Part shown: positions 1 to 4,575 of the stretch, one piece after another
How positions within the stretch are numbered: the first letter of the stretch is position 1
How the letters are laid out: each line of letters opens with the position of its first letter
Assembly (NCBI GenBank): GCA_013815405.1
Contig: JACDGF010000169.1
Span: 1 to 5,552, forward strand
DNA: 5,552 nucleotides
Source of the DNA: Caulobacteraceae bacterium
GTDB lineage: Bacteria; Pseudomonadota; Alphaproteobacteria; Caulobacterales; Caulobacteraceae
Direction: 5' to 3'
Position numbers and translations under genes: made by a program
The notes under the pieces: model-generated
The model's database searches: none
The model's input: only the letters and a program-made list of their open reading frames with translations
What the model was told of the DNA's origin: nothing

Positions 1-733
1 GGGCGCGCGCGCCCGCCGGCTGGAGCAGGTAGGGAATATCGCCGCGCGTGAGATGGGTCGTGAACAACACACTCAAAAAAACGGCCAGGGCGATGGCGGC
101 GCCCAGCACCGGCTATCCGGCGGGATTGAGCTGCCCGGCGCGAAAGGCCGGGTTGCTGGGGAATATCACACCGTAAGTGAGGTAGGCGACGGCGAGGCCG
201 CCGACCCCGCTGACCGCCGACCGCCAGACGACGATCTCGGTGCGCTCGTCGAAGTCGTCGGAAAACTCGGCATAGAGGGCCGTCCACGGCACCAGAAAGA
301 GGCTCATGGAAATATTGGTGATCGCCACCGAGGCGAACAACCATAGCGCGAGCGCTTCGTGCGAAAGGCTCGGTGGCGAAAAGGCCAGATAGAGACCCGC
401 GGCGAGAGGGACGGCGGAAGCGTACATGAGGGGATGGCGGCGCCCCAACCTGGTCCTCAGATTGTCCGAGAACGACCCGATCAGAGGGTCGCAGGCGGCG
501 TCGAGGATAAGCGCCGCGGCCAGGGCGACCGAAGCGACGAACGCCGGCAGTCCGAGGATCTGATTGTAGAAGAAGAGGAGGAAGGTCCCGAAGGCGAAGT
601 TCTTGAAGGTGTCGGGGAGGGCCCCGATGGCCTGGAAGAATTTGGTCGCGCGGCTCAATCGTCCCCGTCGTGAACAGGCGCGGACGTAGTGGCGGCCGGG
701 GGGCGCCGCCCCGGAATCCCCTTCCCCGGCCAC
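1..733 (-). pseudogene. GPH/MelB-type MFS sugar transporter, partial, interrupted by an in-frame TAG
   Basis: N-terminal half of a glycoside-pentoside-hexuronide (GPH) cation symporter, an inner-membrane major facilitator. From GTG at 733 the frame runs 206 codons with several hydrophobic helices. The helix-2 acidic pair (D78, D82 in LDAACDP) matches the cation-site aspartates of MelB, and is followed by the family loop GSFSDNLRTRLGRR. At 113-115 the frame meets TAG. The same frame then stays open to position 1 and still reads like the family: PVLGAAIALAVFLSVLF, then THLTRGDIPYL, the usual end of helix 6. The stop aligns with a tyrosine in the second transporter here (NPAG-stop-PVLG against RAQAYPGFG), so one base change from TAT or TAC explains it. 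The rest lies beyond the left edge. Start uncertain: GTG 733 is 7 bases past the coq4-like stop with a weak RBS; TTG 658 would remove a non-conserved 25-residue leader. Family is clear, substrate unknown. Whether it is truly a pseudogene depends on the TAG being real. Confidence 0.75.
696..714 (-). terminator. GC-rich inverted repeat after the coq4-like gene (weak terminator candidate)
   Basis: CCGGGG (696-701) and CCCCGG (709-714) form a 6-bp all-GC stem with a 7-base loop, starting about 26 bases past the coq4-like stop on the minus strand. No T-run follows, so it is not a standard intrinsic terminator. It could attenuate transcription between the two minus-strand genes. If so, it would favour the TTG start at 658 for the transporter, since it lies inside that gene if GTG 733 is used. 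In DNA this GC-rich it may be chance. Confidence 0.2.
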
Positions 734-740
734 GCGAGGC

Positions 741-1463
741 TCAGTTGAGTTCGTATTCTTCCCGCAGCCTGGCCACCGGTTCGTCGAAGCGCTCTTCCCA
801 CTTGGTGTAGTTGAGATTCTTGGCCCGGCGACCGAGCCTCCAACCCTCGCTCAGGGCGTCCATGACCGGAACGGTCATGTCGGGATTCACGAAGGTCATC
901 TGGGCGGTGAGCGTCGCCATCCAGATCGCCGAATAGGGAAGGGTGCTCTGGGCCAGGGTGAAGGCCTGCAGCGCCATCTCGCCGTATCCGGTGGTCAGAT
1001 AGCCGGTGATGATGTGCAGGACGTCATGGAGCTGGAAGCCGCGGACAACCGCGTACTTGGCCTCTTCCGGCATGCCATGGAGTTTTCCCTCCTGGTCGAG
1101 CCCGTCGTGCGCCGCCTTGTACATGCTGGCGATCTTGCGGTTCAGATTGTTGTCGATGATGTGTTTGGCGTACAGGTGGCCCAGGGTGTCATCGGGCAGC
1201 TTGATCAGTTCGTCGAAGTCGGGGTCGCCGGCGAGGTAGCCCTCGGCGACCCACTCTCTTTTTTCCGGATCCTTCCGATAGGAATCGATGTATTTCCGGC
1301 GAACCTCATCGGAGCAGCGGTTCCACAGGCGAAAATGCATTTCCGGAACCCCATTGCTTTGGGAATCGGCGATCAGGCGGAGAAAGTTTTCCGCGATCGA
1401 CTCGTCGATCTTGGCCGAGGCGGCCGGCGCGGCCGAGGGGGCCGTCTCCTGTTGCATGTCCAT
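741..1463 (-). CDS. Coq4-family protein (ubiquinone biosynthesis-like)
   Basis: A 240-residue soluble protein with no signal peptide or membrane helix. It carries the Coq4 metal-binding signature HD-x2-H-x11-E at residues 146-162 (HDVLHIITGYLTTGYGE). Also Coq4-like are the segment around residues 95-106 (GHLYAKHIIDNN) and the C-terminal EGWRLGRRAKNLNYTKWEERF followed by a charged helix. Family knowledge: COQ4 works in coenzyme Q synthesis at the membrane surface and has been tied to C1 modification of the benzoquinone ring. Bacterial Coq4-domain proteins are less studied, so the exact reaction here is inferred. The first 20 residues are Ala/Ser/Pro-rich and probably disordered. ATG 1463 is preferred over ATG 1457 because AGAGG lies 5 bases upstream. 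It is divergent from the lacI-type gene and may be co-transcribed with the transporter downstream. No functional link to the galactose genes is visible. Confidence 0.85.
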   Translation of the reverse strand: MDMQQETAPSAAPAASAKIDESIAENFLRLIADSQSNGVPEMHFRLWNRCSDEVRRKYIDSYRKDPEKREWVAEGYLAGDPDFDELIKLPDDTLGHLYAKHIIDNNLNRKIASMYKAAHDGLDQEGKLHGMPEEAKYAVVRGFQLHDVLHIITGYLTTGYGEMALQAFTLAQSTLPYSAIWMATLTAQMTFVNPDMTVPVMDALSEGWRLGRRAKNLNYTKWEERFDEPVARLREEYELN

Positions 1464-1468
1464 AGTGG

Positions 1469-1473
1469 CCTCT
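1469..1473 (-). promoter_or_regulatory. Ribosome binding site of the coq4-like gene
   Basis: On the minus strand AGAGG lies 5 bases before ATG 1463 and 11 bases before the second in-frame ATG at 1457. The spacing favours 1463 as the start. Confidence 0.5.
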
Positions 1474-1533
1474 GAGGCTGTGATCGGCGTGAGCCGACCG
1501 CATACGCCGAAATCGTTCCGCCGTCATCCAATT

Positions 1534-1562
1534 TTGACAGCGTTGTCAGAACGGTCGACAGT
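1534..1562 (+). promoter_or_regulatory. Candidate promoter of the lacI-type gene
   Basis: TTGACA (1534-1539) is a perfect sigma-70 -35 hexamer. Seventeen bases downstream, GACAGT (1557-1562) matches only three of six -10 positions. The -35 overlaps the operator-like palindrome. The weak -10 keeps confidence low, though alphaproteobacterial -10 boxes are often degenerate. Confidence 0.3.
1535..1548. promoter_or_regulatory. LacI-type operator candidate in the divergent intergenic region
   Basis: TGACA-GCGT-TGTCA: perfect 5-base arms around a central CG, with two further symmetric bases on each side (TT at 1532-1533, AA at 1550-1551) after one unmatched position. An even palindrome of this size with central CG is the usual shape of LacI/GalR-family operators. 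It lies 80 bases before the regulator's ATG and 71 bases before the coq4-like ATG, so it could serve autoregulation, control of the minus-strand genes, or both. It overlaps a perfect TTGACA hexamer (1534-1539) that could be the regulator's -35 box, a position where binding would block RNA polymerase. Confidence 0.6.
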
Positions 1563-1628
1563 GGACCCGCGCGGGGCCCCGAACGGGCCATCGATGCCTG
1601 TTCGGATTCCCAGGCTTTAGACCAGATC

Positions 1629-2657
1629 ATGACTTCCAACAATCGGGCGCCGACCATCAAGACAGTGGCGCGAGAAGCGGGCGTCTCCATCAAGACCGTG
1701 TCGCGGGTCATGAACGCCGAGTCCGGGGTTCGGCCTGGAACCACGGCGCGGGTGCAAAGCGCCGCCGATCGGCTGGGCTATGTGGTCAACCCGGCGGCGC
1801 GACGTCTCGCAAGCGGACGCACCCACACCCTGGGGGTGGTGATCTATGCGAGCAGCCATTGGCAATGGACAGCCGAGCTGATCTCGGGCGCCCTGGCCGG
1901 GGCCAGGCGGCGGGGCTACGGTCTTGGACCCTTCATTCTACAACACTACGAAAAGGCCGAACGCGAGATCATTCTCGAACTCGCCTCCGGGCGGGCGGTC
2001 GACGGGGTGATCCTCACGGTGCCGTGGAACGAGAACCTCACGCTTCACGAGGAGCTGGCGGCGCGCGGCATGCCCATCGCGCTCTTGCCGGCGCCGGCCG
2101 GCTCGGCGCATTGCGCCGTCCGGTCCGATGACGATCGCGGGGCGGCTCTGCTTACCAGACGGCTTCTGGAATTCGGCCACCGCGAGATCGCGGTCATCGG
2201 CGGCCAGGAGACCCTGGACCTCACCCGGCTGCGCCTGTCGGGTGTGCGCGAGGCGATGGACGCGGCGGCCGCGCCGCTGGCGCCCGAGCGGCTGGTGTTC
2301 GAGGACTATACTTTCCGAACCGGATATCGCGCCGCCAAACGGCTGCTGGCCTCCAAGACGCCGCCTACGGCGATCCTGTGTTTCAGCGATATCCTGGCGG
2401 CGGGCGCGCTGCGCGCCAGCCACGAACTGGGCATCCATCCCCCCATCGGCCTCTCGATCGTGGGGATGGGTAACCAGGCGATCGCCGAACTGGTTTGGCC
2501 CCCGCTCACCACCATCGACATTCCCTCGGAAGAGATGGCGGCCAAGGCCGCCGATCTCCTGATCGACCAGATCGAAGGCGTGACGGGCGCGCCCGGCGAA
2601 GCCCTGTTCAACACTCGGCTCGTCGCCCGCGGCTCCGACGGTCCGGCGCCTTCCTAG
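1629..2657 (+). CDS. LacI/GalR-family transcriptional regulator
   Basis: 342 residues, the normal length for the family. The N-terminal helix-turn-helix spans about residues 9-29 (TIKTVAREAGVSIKTVSRVMN, with a break allowed after residue 28), followed by the hinge region NPAARRLASGRT, which inserts in the minor groove at the operator centre. The rest is a two-lobed periplasmic-binding-protein-like sugar domain, beginning at HTLGVVIY and including TRLRLSGVREAM, ILCFSDILAAGAL and PPLTTIDIP. It presumably binds a sugar or sugar phosphate and controls the galactose transport and kinase genes downstream, possibly itself and the divergent genes too. Odd: the usual G-F/Y-D-D strand-end motif of the effector pocket is GMGN (residues 279-282), so the ligand contact normally made by Asp is changed. 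ATG 1629 has only a weak RBS, but the helix-turn-helix begins at the normal distance from it. Family certain; ligand and targets inferred. Confidence 0.93.
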   Translation: MTSNNRAPTIKTVAREAGVSIKTVSRVMNAESGVRPGTTARVQSAADRLGYVVNPAARRLASGRTHTLGVVIYASSHWQWTAELISGALAGARRRGYGLGPFILQHYEKAEREIILELASGRAVDGVILTVPWNENLTLHEELAARGMPIALLPAPAGSAHCAVRSDDDRGAALLTRRLLEFGHREIAVIGGQETLDLTRLRLSGVREAMDAAAAPLAPERLVFEDYTFRTGYRAAKRLLASKTPPTAILCFSDILAAGALRASHELGIHPPIGLSIVGMGNQAIAELVWPPLTTIDIPSEEMAAKAADLLIDQIEGVTGAPGEALFNTRLVARGSDGPAPS

Positions 2658-2858
2658 TCGGGCGACTTTGCCGCGTCAGGGGGTGAAGGAAAGCGCCCGC
2701 GCTCAAGCGACTGCCCTCCATTGGTTCCTTGAGGGCCCTCTCGGGATCGGCCAGCAAGATCTGACCCACGGCGATCAGCCGCGGATCCTGATTGCGGAAG
2801 GCGTTCATCGCCTCGGTTACGGGCGCGGATGCCGCCCGGCGGGGCGCCCCAGCGGATT

Positions 2859-2886
2859 TTGCCTTGACCGACAACGCGATCATAAG
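2859..2886 (+). promoter_or_regulatory. Candidate promoter of the transporter-galK unit
   Basis: TTGCCT (2859-2864) and CATAAG (2881-2886) each match four of six sigma-70 consensus bases, with a 16-base spacer. Predicted initiation near 2893 would give a leader of about 60 bases to the small ORF and about 160 bases to the transporter. The operator-like sequence falls inside the spacer. Support is positional and by eye only. Confidence 0.25.
2869..2882. promoter_or_regulatory. Degenerate LacI-type operator candidate upstream of the transporter
   Basis: CGACAACGCGATCA matches the reverse complement of the 1535-1548 palindrome (TGACAACGCTGTCA) at 11 of 14 positions, including the core GACAACGC. 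One arm is good and the other is weak. It lies between candidate -35 and -10 hexamers, where a repressor would act. If real, it ties the lacI-type product to control of the transporter and galK. Confidence 0.3.
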
Positions 2887-2937
2887 GCCCATGCGCCGCG
2901 TCGATACAGGCGGCGCCGGCGGCGCGGATGCCTTAGC

Positions 2938-2943
2938 GAGGAG
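2938..2943 (+). promoter_or_regulatory. Strong Shine-Dalgarno sequence before a short ORF
   Basis: GAGGAG, containing AGGAG, lies 9 bases before a TTG codon at 2953. It is the best Shine-Dalgarno match I noticed near any start in this window. The transporter ATG at 3051 has no comparable site of its own. Confidence 0.4.
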
Positions 2944-2952
2944 AAAAGACGC

Positions 2953-3054
2953 TTGGCTTCGAAGCCGCTCACGTCCGACAATCCCCTGGGCGTGGCCCCG
3001 ATCGCCGCCGACGAACGCCGCGATCCGATCCTCGGCGTGTCAGACCTCGCATGA
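2953..3054 (+). CDS. Small ORF (33 aa) coupled to the transporter; hypothetical leader peptide
   Basis: TTG start with a strong Shine-Dalgarno sequence 9 bases upstream; 33 codons and TGA. The product begins MASKPLTSDNPLG and ends DPILGVSDLA. It is hydrophilic, with no membrane segment or cysteine. Third positions are almost all G or C (GAC, CCC, CTG, GGC, GTG, GCC, ATC, CGC), as in the real genes here. Its stop overlaps the transporter start as ATGA (3051-3054), the classic arrangement for translational coupling, and the transporter start lacks its own RBS. It may therefore be a leader whose translation delivers ribosomes to the transporter. I recognise no family. The frame is open further upstream (to about 2668), but that part reads as low-quality arginine-rich sequence with no supported start. 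It could instead be the tail of a decayed gene or an accident of GC-rich DNA. Confidence 0.4.
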   Translation: MASKPLTSDNPLGVAPIAADERRDPILGVSDLA

Positions 3055-4571
3055 GCGGAAACATCGACATCGACAATCCCGATTCAGCCGGGATTGAGTC
3101 GCCCCACGCCAGGCCGGCGGCCACGTTCAAACCGTCGGTTCCGGTGAAGCTCGCCTACGGCCTTGGCCAGATTCCGCAGAGCGCGGGCTTCGACACCGCC
3201 CTCAATTTCGTGTTTTTCTACTATACGGCGGTGCTTGGCCTATCCGGCGCCGCGGTCGGCGCCGCCCTCGCCATCAGCTTGGCGTTCGACGCCGCTGTCG
3301 ATCCCCTGGTCGGCTCCTTCTCCGACAACACCCGCTCGCGCCTGGGCCGGCGGCTGCCGATGATGATCATCGCCATTCCGTTCATCGCCCTTTCGCTGGG
3401 ATTGCTGTTTTCGCCTCCGGGTCACGCCTCGCCATGGCTGCTGTTCGGCTGGCTGGCGATGGCCTCGGTGGCGGTGCGCAGCTGCATCTCGCTGTTCAAC
3501 GTCCCCTATATCGCCTTGGGGGCGGAGATGGCCGACGGCTATGTCGAACGCTCCAGCGTGGTCGCCTATCGCACGATCATCGGCATCGTCGCCGGCGTGA
3601 TGGTGACCGCGATGGGTTTCGCGTTCTTTTTCGTCGGCAAGGACGGTCTGCTTCGCGCCCAGGCCTATCCCGGCTTCGGCTGGGCGGTGGCCCTCTTCTT
3701 GACCCTTGGCATGGCGGCTTGCTGCCTGGGAGTCGGCCGCTACGCCGCGGCCCTGCCCCGGGCCGCTCACGACGCGGCTCCAATCTATCGCCGACTTCCC
3801 TCCGAAATCGTTGAAATTTTCCGCAACCCATCTTTTCGCGTACTGTTCGCCTCGGCGGTCGTGTTCTACGTCGCGGTCGGCCTAAACGCGACGCTCAACA
3901 GCCATACCCAGGTGTTCGTCTGGCGCCTTCGGCCGCAGACCATGCAGTTCATCGGCTACGCCTACGTGGCGGGCATTCTGTTGGGCGTTCCCTTCGCGCC
4001 GCTTTTGCAGCGCTTTGTGGAAAAAAAGGTGGCGGTCGTGATCGGTCTGATCATGGTGATTCTGACCTGGATCGTGTTGCCCGGCCTGCGCGCGGCCGGT
4101 CTCTTCACGCCGGTGGGAGACGCCGCTCTCTTACCCCTGGCGATCAGCACGTCCGTCGCCGGCGTGGGCGTGGGCTTCGTCGCAATCGCCTACCCCTCGA
4201 TGATGGCCGACGCCGCCGACGAGCATGAACATCTGTTCGGACGCCGCCGGGAGGGTCTCTACTTCTCCGGTCTGGGCTTCGCGGGGAAGGCAGCCAGCGG
4301 CCTGGGGGTCCTGGTGGCCGGCCTGGCGCTGGATATCATCGGCTTCCCCTCGCACGCCGCCGACCAAGTCGGAACTCATCTACAGGAGGGTTTGCTGATT
4401 CGGCTAATTCTCGCCTGGGGACCGGCGTCCGCCGCGCTTGGCATCATCGCTTTGATCCTGTTCCTGCCCTACGGCATCACCCGCCGCCGGCATGATGCCC
4501 TCACCCTTGAACTTCGCGCCAAGCGCGCGGCCCTCCCGGGGCTCGGAGCTCATCCGCGCGCGGCTGGATGA
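3051..4571 (+). CDS. GPH/MelB-type MFS sugar transporter, galactose or galactoside by context
   Basis: 506 residues with 12 predictable membrane helices, full length for the glycoside-pentoside-hexuronide:cation symporter family. After a polar N-terminal tail (about residues 1-32), helices 1-6 cover roughly 47-235 and helices 7-12 the rest. D80 and D84 in helix 2 (AFDAAVDPLVG) match the MelB cation-binding aspartates. The loop SFSDNTRSRLGRR and the helix 10-11 stretch (YPSMMADAADEHE, then GRRREGLYFSGLGF) are family hallmarks. It would bring a sugar into the cytoplasm with Na+ or H+. galK directly downstream suggests galactose or a galactoside; sequence alone does not settle the substrate. ATG 3051 overlaps the stop of a short upstream ORF (ATGA) and has no clear RBS, so translation may depend on coupling. 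It is a diverged paralogue of the interrupted transporter at the left edge. Confidence 0.9.
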   Translation: MSGNIDIDNPDSAGIESPHARPAATFKPSVPVKLAYGLGQIPQSAGFDTALNFVFFYYTAVLGLSGAAVGAALAISLAFDAAVDPLVGSFSDNTRSRLGRRLPMMIIAIPFIALSLGLLFSPPGHASPWLLFGWLAMASVAVRSCISLFNVPYIALGAEMADGYVERSSVVAYRTIIGIVAGVMVTAMGFAFFFVGKDGLLRAQAYPGFGWAVALFLTLGMAACCLGVGRYAAALPRAAHDAAPIYRRLPSEIVEIFRNPSFRVLFASAVVFYVAVGLNATLNSHTQVFVWRLRPQTMQFIGYAYVAGILLGVPFAPLLQRFVEKKVAVVIGLIMVILTWIVLPGLRAAGLFTPVGDAALLPLAISTSVAGVGVGFVAIAYPSMMADAADEHEHLFGRRREGLYFSGLGFAGKAASGLGVLVAGLALDIIGFPSHAADQVGTHLQEGLLIRLILAWGPASAALGIIALILFLPYGITRRRHDALTLELRAKRAALPGLGAHPRAAG

Positions 4572-4575
4572 CGCC

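Larger units (their letters stand above)
2658..2952. other. Region without a convincing gene between the lacI-type gene and the transporter unit
   Basis: About 295 bases. Frames are open on both strands but I recognise no conserved protein. Short stretches show coding-like third-position G/C: minus strand about 2750-2890 (with AFRNQDPRLIAVGQILLADP) and one plus frame about 2850-2960. The sense and antisense signals conflict, and none has a good start plus RBS. A 10-base palindrome GAGGGCCCTC lies at 2731-2740. A 4-bp stem (AGTC/GACT, 2656-2667) overlaps the regulator stop and is too weak to call a terminator. The 3' part holds the promoter and operator candidates. The region may be a regulatory leader or the remnant of a decayed gene. 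Confidence 0.4.

Noticed and set aside
75..81. Run of seven A (T on the coding strand) in the interrupted transporter, a possible frameshift site
   Set aside because: The reading frame is the same and family-like on both sides, so no indel has occurred here; the break is the TAG at 113-115.
1014..1475. 153-codon plus-strand open frame opposite the coq4-like gene
   Set aside because: Shadow of a gene that carries the HD-x2-H-x11-E motif on the minus strand; no independent start signal or family.
1938..2438. 166-codon minus-strand open frame opposite the lacI-type gene
   Set aside because: Arg/Gln-rich antisense sequence with no domain; the sense strand encodes a complete LacI-family effector domain.
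2731..2740. Perfect palindrome GAGGGCCCTC as an operator or terminator
   Set aside because: No loop for a hairpin, no T-run and no second copy noticed; such short palindromes are expected by chance in GC-rich DNA.
2608..2892. 94-codon minus-strand open frame between the lacI-type gene and the transporter
   Set aside because: Part has coding-like codons, but its 3' end runs antisense into the lacI gene, there is no clear RBS and no family is recognised. Treated as an open question rather than a gene.
3240..3770. 176-codon minus-strand open frame opposite the intact transporter
   Set aside because: Antisense shadow of strongly GC-biased codons. The product is low-complexity His/Arg/Gly/Gln-rich sequence, while the plus frame encodes clear transporter helices.
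4021..4028. A-AAA-AAG heptamer in correct phase for -1 frameshifting inside the transporter
   Set aside because: It simply encodes Glu-Lys-Lys in a loop after helix 8. The zero frame continues through four more helices, and I saw no Shine-Dalgarno or stem-loop stimulator nearby.
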